Origin: Paenibacillaceae bacterium
GTDB lineage: Bacteria; Bacillota; Bacilli; Paenibacillales; Paenibacillaceae
Length of the DNA: 64,000 bases
Assembly: GCA_004134985.1 (NCBI GenBank)
Contig: REGQ01000027.1
Span: forward strand, 27,891 to 91,890
Direction: 5' to 3'
Shown: piece after piece, positions 8,928-17,295 of the stretch
How positions within the stretch are numbered: the stretch's first letter is position 1
How the letters are laid out: each line of letters opens with the position of its first letter
Program-made: the position numbers and the translations under genes
The notes under the pieces: generated by a model
The model's database searches: none
What the model was told of the DNA's origin: nothing
The model's input: the letters and a program-made list of their open reading frames with translations, nothing else

Positions 8928-9030
8928 TCAGTGCACTTCCTTGCGAGCCCCCTTCTTTGCCAGCGCGGATTCCCGATAGGCGGAAGGGGTCTAGGCGCTG
9001 TTTGAACGCGGAATAGAAGTGGCTGCTGTG
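8928..9030 (-). pseudogene. Remnant of an AraC-family regulator C-terminus
   Basis: The reverse strand reads HSSHFYSAFKQRL in one frame. After a one-base shift it continues TPSAYRESALAKKGARKEVH and a stop. Together this is the typical end of an AraC-family DNA-binding domain (second helix-turn-helix plus the PSAYR signature). There is no intact upstream part: the sequence dissolves into intergenic DNA after about 35 codons. I read it as a decayed, frameshifted leftover rather than a gene. It is not a copy of the intact AraC gene at 4620. Confidence 0.6.
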
Positions 9031-9141
9031 GGGGTGGGTGTCGATTAAATTCTATAACGTTGACTCCATTTGTAAATTTTTGTACCCTGATGATAAATTA
9101 TGAGAAAGGAAATCAGGAGAATCTTCGGAGGAGGTAAAAAG

Positions 9142-9942
9142 TTGGAACCCATTTCTAAACAGGAAATCCCACACGAGATAATGAAGCAGTTAGGTACAAT
9201 AAGCAAGATCTTCTTCCCGCGGCAGGGGCATACCTCTAATGTTGGTATCATTCATTCAGAAAAAGGGTTTTCTGTCTTGAAGAGAACGAAGGGGAACCAA
9301 TATTCCGAATGGCTAAGAAGAGAATCATCCATTTTGGCATGTTTGTCCCAAACACATCTCCGAGTGCCTAAAGTATATCAATTTATTCAACACGGAGATG
9401 AAAATGAAGGTATCCAGTCCTGGTTGCTAATGGAGTATATACGAGGTGAGACCATACGTAAAATTCTGACCCATGAAAATGATGCAGCCAAAAGGTACAA
9501 TATTCTTGCCGATTTTGGAAGGAGCTTACGTGAACTCCACTCAACGCCTTGTCCTGATGAACTAAAAAGTAGCGGAACTTGGCTCGATAATATGCTCAAG
9601 CAAGCTGAGTATAATTTGGAGCACTATAAGGTTGATGGTACGCCATCATTACTTGAGGAGTTAAAAAATAAGAAGCCTAACGAAGTTGATCAGACGCTCA
9701 TTCATGGTGATTGTACCATTGATAATTTTCTGGTATGTGAAGGTAGAATAGCAGGAATGATTGATTGGAGTGGCGGAGCCTTCGGAGACCCTCGTTATGA
9801 TGTGGCTTTAGCTATAAGAGCTAAACCTAATATTTTTCAAAGCAATAAAGATCATGACGCTTTTTTTGATGGTTATGGTGACATGATTATTTCCGATGAA
9901 GAGTCCAATTATTTTGCCAATGGTCTCTATGCTTTTATTTAA
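9142..9942 (+). CDS. Aminoglycoside phosphotransferase (APH)-fold kinase
   Basis: A 266-residue small-molecule kinase of the APH/choline kinase superfamily. The catalytic loop IHGDCTIDN contains the general base Asp and the Asn, and the metal Asp is in GMIDWSGGAFGDPRYD. The upstream ATG at 9100 lacks a binding site, whereas TTG at 9142 stands seven bases after a perfect AGGAGG, so I use TTG. The substrate is unknown: the family phosphorylates aminoglycosides, macrolides, sugars or amino alcohols, and sequence alone does not support a resistance call. AT-rich composition contrasts with the mannosidase upstream. Confidence 0.85.
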   Translation: MEPISKQEIPHEIMKQLGTISKIFFPRQGHTSNVGIIHSEKGFSVLKRTKGNQYSEWLRRESSILACLSQTHLRVPKVYQFIQHGDENEGIQSWLLMEYIRGETIRKILTHENDAAKRYNILADFGRSLRELHSTPCPDELKSSGTWLDNMLKQAEYNLEHYKVDGTPSLLEELKNKKPNEVDQTLIHGDCTIDNFLVCEGRIAGMIDWSGGAFGDPRYDVALAIRAKPNIFQSNKDHDAFFDGYGDMIISDEESNYFANGLYAFI

Positions 9943-10040
9943 TCACCGATGAATCAGCAGGAAATGTCCATTCTTCACCAAGGTATAGTACGGTTGATCG
10001 ATTGTGGCTTGGGACAAGCACAGAATGGGGCCGGTTCATA

Positions 10041-10266
10041 ATGAGCAGTACTTACATACAATTAATGCAGGAGGCATCGGGACTTCCGGAAGGGAGTGCC
10101 AAGCTGGCCGTTCTGGAGGAAGCGGCAAGGAAGGCGCACTTCGGAGCAGTACGATCGCCGTAATGGCATGTTTTCTACAGCTAATTGGCCGCAGCGGTCC
10201 TGGCAGATTGAGTCGTATTTCAATTTACTTTTTGACGGCTTTTTGATAAAATGTAAGAGTTTATAA
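10041..10266 (+). pseudogene. Two-part decayed gene remnant of unknown family
   Basis: From an ATG at 10041 the frame reads MSSTYIQLMQEASGLPEGSA and 20 more residues, then stops. From about 10147 the next frame reads QYDRRNGMFSTANWPQRSWQ followed by IESYFNLLFDGFL and a stop. Both pieces have protein-like composition (Trp, Tyr, amphipathic helices), and I know of no complete gene that fits either. The simplest reading is the N-terminal and C-terminal ends of one gene joined after an internal deletion and frameshift. The original product is not recognised. Confidence 0.4.
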
Positions 10267-10374
10267 AGGTTGAGCACATAAACTGGCTTATATTTCTTGT
10301 GAAACGAATGCTGTGCCGCCCAAGGCCGGCGTCAGCCGTTTGCGCTTGCAATGAAAATGACAGGAGGCGGGTTT

Positions 10375-11013
10375 ATGTTACTGGTTTTTCATGATTTAGA
10401 GACGAAAAAAGTCAAAAACCGCAAAGAAGCCGAACTCATTCAAATCGGTGCTTTGAAGGTGAAGCTGGAAAATCATATTTTCACCCCGCTGGATACGTAT
10501 ATGTCCTATGTGCGTCCAACTACGCCGATTAATTTAGAAACGACCAATTTTACAGGAATTACTGCAGAGCAGGTACGAGATGCTGAGCGATTCCCTGACG
10601 TCCAGCGTGAGTTTCTGAAGTGGATTGGGGAGGAAACCTACTATTTATGTTCATGGTCCTTGAGCGACCGTGATATTTTTATAGATGAATGCAGAAGATA
10701 CGGTTTAGGCACGGACTGGTTGCGTAATTATAATGACATTCAACAGATGTTTGGCAGAAAATTCGGTCATAACCGGAGAATTGGCTTGGCCAGAGCCTTG
10801 GACGATCTTAAAATTGTTCAGTCTGACCATTTGCATGACGCCTTAGCTGACACGCATTATACATTTGAAATTTTAAAATCGATGTATGAACAGGATAATG
10901 CTATTTTCTCATTTTCGGAGAACAAACATTACGATACGTACCAGACTGAGGTTGTGCATGAGGATAAAGGATTTGCCAATAATCCGTTTGCGAGTTTGAA
11001 AGGGATGTTTTAG
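10375..11013 (+). CDS. 3'-5' exonuclease, DEDDh family (KapD/ERI-1-like)
   Basis: A 212-residue exonuclease. The ExoI motif is the unusual FHDLET in place of FDxET. Motif II lies around SWSLSDRD, and motif III is HDALADTHYT with the His and Asp of the DEDDh type. NFTGIT matches the conserved loop of KapD and ERI-1 proteins. The start is placed at the ATG seven bases behind AGGAGG; an upstream in-frame ATG at 10351 has no such site. Likely a DNA or RNA 3'-end trimming enzyme, acting alone since no operon partner is close. Confidence 0.88.
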   Translation: MLLVFHDLETKKVKNRKEAELIQIGALKVKLENHIFTPLDTYMSYVRPTTPINLETTNFTGITAEQVRDAERFPDVQREFLKWIGEETYYLCSWSLSDRDIFIDECRRYGLGTDWLRNYNDIQQMFGRKFGHNRRIGLARALDDLKIVQSDHLHDALADTHYTFEILKSMYEQDNAIFSFSENKHYDTYQTEVVHEDKGFANNPFASLKGMF

Positions 11014-11745
11014 GAATAAGAAACGCTGAACATTGAAACACTGCAATATTGCAGGAATGAAGTGAAGTCAATTAATCTTCCATGGTCGTCTGTGAAAGCA
11101 TGTCCAATCCGGCACAACCCGGTACCATTGGGCACATCTCACGGTCGGCCTTTTTTGTTGCATTTTGGGAGGGGGTCGGGCTGTAATAAGTTCAGGATTA
11201 ATGAATTAATGCATTTTTGCAGCATTTGGGGTGCTGATTCGGAGTTTGGGGAGCAATTAATGCCATAGTGCAGTATTTTTTCTGGGAAATACAGAAAACA
11301 GGGTAATATAATAAAAATTCCTGCATTTGTGCAGGAATCAGCTTCGTATTCAGCAAATTCATGTGTAAATCCTGCATATTTGCAGGATTGGGCGTTGCAA
11401 AGCTAGCTCAACATCGCCAGAGTCGTGCGTCAGTACAACGCATCCATCCCGACATTTTCAGAGGAACTAGTTAGCGTAGCGAGCACAGCCAGCGAATTTC
11501 CGCAAAAATTTCTGTTTCATTCGTGGCTGTGCCTGCTGCGTCCGTGAATGTTGCGTCAACAATTGGTGATTCTACGGCCGTGGCCGCAGCCGCTCATACT
11601 GACGGATTGCTTCATGACGGACGCCGCCAGGCGCTGCTTGCAATAGAAGACTTAAGGCGAATCGTTGGCACCTCACTGGCTGCGAAACGAACGCCCCTCC
11701 TTCTGAAGGAGGGTGAAGTCGTCGCTTAAACTTGTGCTGTCTGGA
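11014..11745. other. 732-bp intergenic stretch without a convincing gene
   Basis: It contains three short palindromes of the CTGCA-loop-TGCAG type in its first half (listed separately) and a short GC palindrome CCCTCCTTC-T-GAAGGAGGG around 11695-11713. The short open frames here lack ribosome binding sites and protein-like composition. Confidence 0.6.
11041..11389. repeat. Three dispersed CTGCA...TGCAG palindromes
   Basis: CTGCAATATTGCAG at 11041-11054, ATTCCTGCA-TTTG-TGCAGGAAT at 11317-11338, and AATCCTGCA-TATT-TGCAGGATT at 11368-11389. The last two have perfect 9-bp arms and 4-base AT-rich loops, and differ only in one arm position and the loop. This pattern suggests a small palindromic repeat family rather than terminators, since no T-run follows. 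Confidence 0.65.
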
Positions 11746-13017
11746 TTATGCCCAGCCGCGAGCTTTGATTGCTTCGGTAATTCTTAGAATGGAGATCATG
11801 TAGGCAGCCGTACGCAGATCGGTGTTGTACTCTTGGCCGAGGGCATATACTGCTTGGTAGGAAGCAACCATTTTGTCTTTCAGTTTGGAGTTAACTTCTT
11901 CTTCGCTCCAGTAGTAGCAAGCAAGGTTCTGTACCCACTCGAAGTAGGAAACGGTCACACCGCCAGCGTTGGCGAGAATATCGGGGATAACAATAATGTT
12001 ATTGTTAAACAGGATTTTATCGGCTTCAGGTGTAGTCGGTCCATTGGCAGCTTCGGCAACGATCGACGCTTTGATGTTGTGCGCATTGGCAGAAGTGATA
12101 ACATTCTCCAGTGCAGCAGGCACAAGAACGTCAACATCCAGTTCCAGCAGCGCTTCGTTCGTAATGTGGTATTCAGAAGGATAGTCGGAAAGGGAAGAAT
12201 TGTCTTTCAGGCGGTTGATCTCTTCCAGATCAAGTCCTTCAGCGTTGTAGATCGCGCCTTTGGAGTCGCTGACAGCTACGATTTTGCAGCCCAGCTCTGC
12301 GAGCAATGTTGCTGCGATACGGCCTGCGTTGCCATAGCCTTGAATCGCTGCAGTTGCGCCTTCGATGGATTTGCCTTTATGTTGCATTGCCTCGGAAATT
12401 GTGTAGACACATCCGCGGGCAGTTGCTTCGTTACGTCCCAGCGATCCGCCCAGAATAAGCGGTTTGCCTGTAATAACGCCAGGGTTGTTAAAGCCTTTAA
12501 TGCGGCTGAAAGTATCCATCATCCAACCCATAATTTCAGGCGTGGTGTATACGTCTGGAGCCGGGATATCTTTGTCCGGGCCAACGATATCAGCAATCGC
12601 TTCGAAGAATCCGCGGCTGACGCGCTCCAACTCGCCTTTGCTCATTGTGCGCGGGTCACAAATTACGCCGCCTTTACCGCCGCCATATGGCAAGCTGACA
12701 ACGCCGCATTTGAAGGACATCCACATGGACAATGCTTTTACTTCATCAAGCGTAACGTCCGGGTGAAAACGAATGCCGCCTTTGTTCGGGCCGATCGCGT
12801 CACTGTGTTGGGAACGGTAGCCTTCAAATACTTGAACAGAACCGTCATCCATCTTGACAGGGAAGCTGACACTAAGTACACGCTTTGGTTTTTTAAGAAT
12901 TTCAATCAAGTGGCGCGGCAAGTTAAGCAGGGATGCGGCACTTTCGATTTGTTTTTGTGCAATTTCATAAGGATTTAGCGTTTCAGTGGCTTGAGATTGA
13001 ACCAGTTCTATCGACAT
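11746..13017 (-). CDS. NAD-dependent glutamate dehydrogenase (RocG/GudB type)
   Basis: A 423-residue Glu/Leu/Phe/Val dehydrogenase, the standard length of the Bacillus RocG/GudB group. It interconverts glutamate and 2-oxoglutarate plus ammonia. The catalytic Lys is at about residue 115 in PYGGGKGGV, with the glutamate-binding GGIRFHP before it. The dinucleotide-binding stretch is GYGNAGRIAATLL. AAGGAAG precedes the ATG. Whether it is the RocG or GudB orthologue cannot be decided from this window, because no roc genes or RocR-type neighbours are visible. Confidence 0.95.
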   Translation of the reverse strand: MSIELVQSQATETLNPYEIAQKQIESAASLLNLPRHLIEILKKPKRVLSVSFPVKMDDGSVQVFEGYRSQHSDAIGPNKGGIRFHPDVTLDEVKALSMWMSFKCGVVSLPYGGGKGGVICDPRTMSKGELERVSRGFFEAIADIVGPDKDIPAPDVYTTPEIMGWMMDTFSRIKGFNNPGVITGKPLILGGSLGRNEATARGCVYTISEAMQHKGKSIEGATAAIQGYGNAGRIAATLLAELGCKIVAVSDSKGAIYNAEGLDLEEINRLKDNSSLSDYPSEYHITNEALLELDVDVLVPAALENVITSANAHNIKASIVAEAANGPTTPEADKILFNNNIIVIPDILANAGGVTVSYFEWVQNLACYYWSEEEVNSKLKDKMVASYQAVYALGQEYNTDLRTAAYMISILRITEAIKARGWA

Positions 13018-13181
13018 TGAATGACTTCCTTCTTTCCATGTATAGATTTTTTTAAACTATATGATCATTTCTTTGCACTAAAGTACTTTATTTATTATAA
13101 CGATCACAAGGGATCATTCCAAATTAATATAAATTATCGCCTGATAAAAAAAATGTATCATGGTCATGGGATGTTACATAT

Positions 13182-13215
13182 CACCCTTTACCTTTAAAAG
13201 AAAAAGTAAAGGGTG
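13182..13215. terminator. Inverted repeat downstream of ddh, possible terminator
   Basis: CACCCTTTAC and GTAAAGGGTG form 10-bp arms around a 14-base A-rich loop, just past the ddh stop codon. No T-run follows, so termination is tentative. Confidence 0.45.
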
Positions 13216-13226
13216 TCGAGTCGAAA

Positions 13227-14213
13227 TTACAGAAGTTCTTTCCGCAATTGTTCCGGGGATTTAGGAGAAAGATAGGAGAATGGGATATCAAGAACGGTCT
13301 TGGCGCCGAGTTGACCTTCATTTCTGAGCTTAAATACGGCACGTGCGTAAGCTACCAGAACACTCGCTGTAAATTCTGGGTTGCTTGCCAATGTCAATCC
13401 AAATTCAATGATTTGCTTGGAACCTGCACCTGTTTTGCCGCTGCGGATAACGAATCCGCCGTGAGGCATGGTGGAGTGGTCTCTTGCAAGCTCTTCTTCG
13501 GTTATAAAAGTGACGGATGTGTCATAGTCGGAGAAATAGTTCGGCATATTGACAATCGTATCGGTGATTTGGTCGCGATCGGCGCCATCTTCAGCGACGA
13601 CGAAGCATTGGCGAAGATGTTTTTCTCTTGTCGTAAGATCCGGTGTTTCACCTGCGCGAATGCGGTCGATAACCTCTTTCACAGGAACCGTATATTGTAC
13701 GCCCGCTTTAACGCCCGCTACGCGGCGGATCGCATCGGAATGGCCTTGGCTTACGCCTTTGCCCCAGAACGTATAGTCGATTCCTTCAGGCAAAATCGCT
13801 TCGCCCAGCAGGCGGTTCAAGGAGAACAAGCCCGGATCCCAGCCTGTGGAAATAACGCTTAAATGTCCGTTGTCTCTGGCGGCGCGGTCTACAACGTCGA
13901 AGAACTCAGGAATTTTGGCATGGGTGTCGAAGCTGTCGACCGTATTGAATTGTGCAGCGAATTGCGGGCCCTGCTCAGGCAGGTCGGTAGCTGATCCTCC
14001 ACACAAAATCATAACATCGATAATGCCTTTGTACTGCTCTGCGGCAGATACATGCTCGAATTTCACATCGCTGCCTTCAGCAGCCATCGATTCAGGCGCT
14101 CTGCGGGTAAATACGGCAACCAGTTCAAGATCCTGATTTTGCGCGATCGCCTGTTTTACCCCTTTACCAAGATTTCCATAACCGACAATACCAATTTTTA
14201 TTCGTTCGCTCAT
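13227..14213 (-). CDS. ddh: meso-Diaminopimelate D-dehydrogenase
   Basis: A 328-residue enzyme that makes meso-diaminopimelate from tetrahydrodipicolinate with NADPH and ammonia, a one-step route to lysine and the peptidoglycan crosslinking residue. The Rossmann motif GIVGYGNLGKG stands at the N-terminus, followed by the family-typical LCGGSATDLPEQGPQ and STGWDPGLFSLNR. The ATG 12 codons inside the longer open frame is chosen because AAGGAGG lies directly before it and the length then matches the family. It lies upstream of glutamate dehydrogenase on the same strand, about 200 bases apart. Both enzymes handle ammonia and amino acid nitrogen. Confidence 0.95.
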   Translation of the reverse strand: MSERIKIGIVGYGNLGKGVKQAIAQNQDLELVAVFTRRAPESMAAEGSDVKFEHVSAAEQYKGIIDVMILCGGSATDLPEQGPQFAAQFNTVDSFDTHAKIPEFFDVVDRAARDNGHLSVISTGWDPGLFSLNRLLGEAILPEGIDYTFWGKGVSQGHSDAIRRVAGVKAGVQYTVPVKEVIDRIRAGETPDLTTREKHLRQCFVVAEDGADRDQITDTIVNMPNYFSDYDTSVTFITEEELARDHSTMPHGGFVIRSGKTGAGSKQIIEFGLTLASNPEFTASVLVAYARAVFKLRNEGQLGAKTVLDIPFSYLSPKSPEQLRKELL

Positions 14214-14449
14214 ATAATCCTCCTTATAATACCTACCATAGAATGTCACGATCTTTATATTATAAGCACTTCATTCGCCGCTTTCAATAGCAGATCATGA
14301 GACTTTCCCAAGCCCGCTTTTCAGATAAGGGTGTGAAACTTTCCTTGCCGCGCTCACGTCTTTATTGAAAACCATGGATTTTCAGCCTGTTCGTTGCATA
14401 CATACAGGAATTATTTACCGAAGAAAAAAAGAGGGCGGGGGAAGGTGAA

Positions 14450-15736
14450 ATGTTGGGAAAAAACAAGCGTCTATTCGTAACTTTGCTAATGATTGGCACC
14501 CTATTTCTGCATGGCTGCGGGGGGGATAATCCGAAGAAGGCGAAGCAGTCCGCCTATACAATCCAGGATCTTGATCCGCGGATTGCAGAGGCGCAGCTCG
14601 CTTTCGGAATGGAGCTGTACCAGCAGCTCCGGGGCGGCAAAGAGAAGGAACCAACCGTCTTATCTGAGAATGACTTCATTTCTCCTGTCAGCATTTCTAC
14701 CGTACTGGCAATGACAGCCAATGGCGCGCAGGATGACACGCTTGAAGCAATGAAGCATACCCTTCGATTTGAAGGCATGAACATGGATGAGATCAACCGC
14801 GGCCATCTTGTTCTGCTTGATTTGCTGATGAACAGCAATGAGGAAATCGAAATTTCGGCGGCTAATGCAGTATGGATGAAGCAGGGACTGGACTTTAAGC
14901 AGCCATTCCTTACACAAGCAAGTGACAGCTACCATGCCAAGCTCGAATCACTCGATTTGACCACTTCCGCCGCACTTAGAAAAATCAACAGCTGGGTGAG
15001 CGAGGAAACCGGGGGCAACATTAAAGAAATGATTCAAGAGCCTCTGGAAGATAATGTGATAATGCTGCTGCTGAATGCGCTCTATTTCAATGGGAATTGG
15101 GATCAGCCTTTTAACAAGAAGCTGACTCGTCCCGGAACGTTTCATTCACAGCCTGGTCTGGGGGCGGACACTGATGCGGCATCATCGGAAGTTCAGATGA
15201 TGAGCCGCAGCGGAATGATGAGCTACATGAAAGGCGAGGGATTTCAAGCTGTGCGTCTGCCTTATAAGGCTGCCAATATGGCGATGCTTGTTTTTTTGCC
15301 TGATGAGGATCGGGGACTTGACGGATTCCTTGACGAGTTGACAGTCGATAACTGGAATCAATGGCTGGACAATTTTGCGCCACGATCAGGTCAGCTTACG
15401 ATGCCGCGTTTTGAGGCATCCTATGAGGTTGACTTGCGCAAACAACTGGAGCAGCTTGGCATGGCACCGGCGTTCAGTTTCACGGAAGCAAATTTTCAAG
15501 ACATGATTACGATTCCCGATAACAATGTGGCGATCAGCCGGGTGAAGCACAAAGCCTTTATTGATGTGCAGGAGGAGGGGACAGTGGCGGCGGCAGCGAC
15601 AGTTGTGGAAGCGATGGCCGGCTCTGCACCACCGGAGGGTCCTTTCGAGATGCATGTGAATCGTCCGTTCTTCTATGCCATCCATGATCAAGCCACATCG
15701 TCCTTGTTATTTATGGGATCTGTCCGCAAGCTATGA
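14450..15736 (+). CDS. Serpin (serine protease inhibitor) lipoprotein
   Basis: A 428-residue serpin with a lipoprotein signal peptide: the hydrophobic stretch ends in LFLHGC, giving Cys at about residue 24, so it is probably anchored outside the membrane. Serpin landmarks include NAVWMKQGLDFK, the shutter region NALYFNGNWDQPF, and C-terminal NRPFFYAIHDQ. The reactive-loop hinge EEGTVAAAAT (about residues 375-384) has the Thr and small residues needed for loop insertion, so an inhibitory serpin is expected. Aligning to antitrypsin places the scissile bond near AMAGS, which fits an elastase- or subtilisin-like target. It stands alone between convergent genes. Confidence 0.92.
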   Translation: MLGKNKRLFVTLLMIGTLFLHGCGGDNPKKAKQSAYTIQDLDPRIAEAQLAFGMELYQQLRGGKEKEPTVLSENDFISPVSISTVLAMTANGAQDDTLEAMKHTLRFEGMNMDEINRGHLVLLDLLMNSNEEIEISAANAVWMKQGLDFKQPFLTQASDSYHAKLESLDLTTSAALRKINSWVSEETGGNIKEMIQEPLEDNVIMLLLNALYFNGNWDQPFNKKLTRPGTFHSQPGLGADTDAASSEVQMMSRSGMMSYMKGEGFQAVRLPYKAANMAMLVFLPDEDRGLDGFLDELTVDNWNQWLDNFAPRSGQLTMPRFEASYEVDLRKQLEQLGMAPAFSFTEANFQDMITIPDNNVAISRVKHKAFIDVQEEGTVAAAATVVEAMAGSAPPEGPFEMHVNRPFFYAIHDQATSSLLFMGSVRKL

Positions 15737-15884
15737 TGATTTGTCTAAAAGTGATATCAGTGTATCGGCAAGGCCGCGAATACGATGAAGTTGTTGTACA
15801 AACGACATGATTTTACCTGGATAGCGTCATATCACTTAACAAGTGTTGTATGATTTGGTTGAAGGATATCGTTTGTAAATATGC

Positions 15885-15914
15885 AAAAAAATCTCCCGCT
15901 ATGGGAGATTTTTT
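15885..15914. terminator. Bidirectional terminator overlapping the deoD stop codon
   Basis: AAAAAATCTCCC and GGGAGATTTTTT flank a 5-base loop, giving A- and T-rich tails in both directions. The TAG stop codon of deoD falls in the loop, so the last deoD codons form one arm. It could also stop transcription arriving from the serpin side. Confidence 0.9.
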
Positions 15915-16621
15915 GTGCAAGCCAGCGCTGTATCCAGAGCTAGCTCGATCATTTGGGTAAACGAGGTTTGCCGCTCCTGCGAAGTTGTTTCCTCGCCGGT
16001 AATGACGTGGTCGCTGACGGTCAACACAGACAGGGCATTTACCTGGTGTTTGGCTGCGAGCGTGTAGAGTGCAGCGGTCTCCATCTCGATGGCCATGACG
16101 CCATAGCGGGCGAGCAGCGGCAGCACTTCCGGCTGATCCGCATAGAAAATATCCGAGGTGAACACGTTGCCGACCCGTACGGGCAGACTGCGCTCTCCTG
16201 CAAGATCATACGCTGTCTTCAGCCAGTTGAACGAGCCGATCGGAGCGTAATCAATGCCGGAGAAAACATTGCGGTTCATGGAGGAGCTTGTGCAGGCCGA
16301 CTGGGCAAGCAGCACATCCCGGACATGGACATCATCCCGAATGGCGCCGCAGGTGCCGACGCGCACCAAATTTCTCGCATCGTAATCCTTAATAAGTTCA
16401 TGAATGTATATTGCGGCGGACGGAATGCCCATCCCTGTGCCTTGCACACTGATGCGCTCGCCGCGGTAGCGCCCGGTAAAGCCTAGCATCCCGCGCACCT
16501 GGTTGTAGCAGACGGCATCCTCCAGGAAGGTTTCCGCGATATATTTTGCACGCAATGGATCTCCAGGAAGAAGAACCGTTTCAGCAATTTCTCCCGATTT
16601 TGCTTCAAGATGAACACTCAT
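15899..16621 (-). CDS. deoD: Purine nucleoside phosphorylase, DeoD type
   Basis: A 240-residue hexameric-type nucleoside phosphorylase that cleaves purine (deoxy)nucleosides with phosphate in salvage. Signature parts are [14 protein letters not shown] (phosphate binding), [22 protein letters not shown], the nucleoside-binding IEMETAALY, and SDHVITGE with the proton-donating Asp. GAGGTGG precedes the ATG. It is transcribed alone, convergent with the serpin gene, and ends inside its own terminator hairpin. Confidence 0.96.
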   Translation of the reverse strand: MSVHLEAKSGEIAETVLLPGDPLRAKYIAETFLEDAVCYNQVRGMLGFTGRYRGERISVQGTGMGIPSAAIYIHELIKDYDARNLVRVGTCGAIRDDVHVRDVLLAQSACTSSSMNRNVFSGIDYAPIGSFNWLKTAYDLAGERSLPVRVGNVFTSDIFYADQPEVLPLLARYGVMAIEMETAALYTLAAKHQVNALSVLTVSDHVITGEETTSQERQTSFTQMIELALDTALACTKNLP

Positions 16622-16859
16622 AACAAGCCACCTCAGTTCACACAGATTTAGGTACTATCATAGCACATGTTTGCTGATGTCCACCTATGCATTATACAGT
16701 TTGCCACACGTTACGGGTTCAACGACTGGAAACTGGGGGGGATTTCACAGTCGCCATGGCATTTAACTAGGGCTTAGGAATTAAAAACAGTGTGTTCTCT
16801 TGAAAGCTTGTTCAGGAGAGAAGGATAATAGAAGCAAAACATGGGAAAGGCGGAGCCTT

Positions 16860-17279
16860 ATGATTGTGTATATGACAGTGAAAAGCGCAGGCAAACGCAC
16901 CGGTTATTTAAGGCGAATGGCATGGCCGCTGACAAGCAAGCCCGCAACACTAAGGGATTTTATTGCTGATGTCGTTCAAACGAGCGTCCGGCAGTTTAAT
17001 AATAAGGAGCTGGAAACGCCTCTTGTTCCTTACTTAACCCAAACAGAAATCAGCGAGCAAGGAGAGGCTGGGAAAGTCGGCTTCGGTACGCTATACCATG
17101 AAGGAAAAGCGGATGCACGCCAAGCGGTGGAGACAGCCATAACAGCCTTTGAGGATGGATTGTACAAAGTATTCATAAATGAAACAGAGCTCACGTCATT
17201 GGATGAGCCGCTTGAGATCAAGGATCAGGATGAGGTTGCGCTGATTCGGTTTACGATGCTTGCCGGTCGATTGTGGTAG
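16860..17279 (+). CDS. Small protein with beta-grasp (ubiquitin/MoaD-like) features, first gene of the DUF4132 operon
   Basis: A 139-residue protein I do not recognise as a named family. The layout resembles a beta-grasp domain: a beta-hairpin (MIVYMTVKSAGKR, then LRRMAWPL), a helix (TLRDFIADVVQTSVRQF), an inserted segment at about 50-95, then YKVFINETELTSLDEPLEI and KDQDEVALIRFTMLAGRLW. The last part parallels the end of MoaD/ThiS (D-x-D-E-V-x-x-x, then AG). The terminal di-glycine is replaced by AGRLW, so conjugation or thiocarboxylation is not implied. The start is the ATG after AAAGGCGGAG; a longer in-frame TTG start at 16800 is less likely. It lies 16 bases before the giant DUF4132 gene. 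Confidence 0.75.
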   Translation: MIVYMTVKSAGKRTGYLRRMAWPLTSKPATLRDFIADVVQTSVRQFNNKELETPLVPYLTQTEISEQGEAGKVGFGTLYHEGKADARQAVETAITAFEDGLYKVFINETELTSLDEPLEIKDQDEVALIRFTMLAGRLW

Positions 17280-17295
17280 AGAAGGGGAGAGAGAG

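Noticed and set aside
11062..11268. 68-codon frame in the intergenic repeats region
   Set aside because: No ribosome binding site and no protein-like pattern; it overlaps palindromic repeats.
11833..12978. Antisense frame of 381 codons over glutamate dehydrogenase
   Set aside because: Shadow of a well-supported gene, with composition unlike real proteins.
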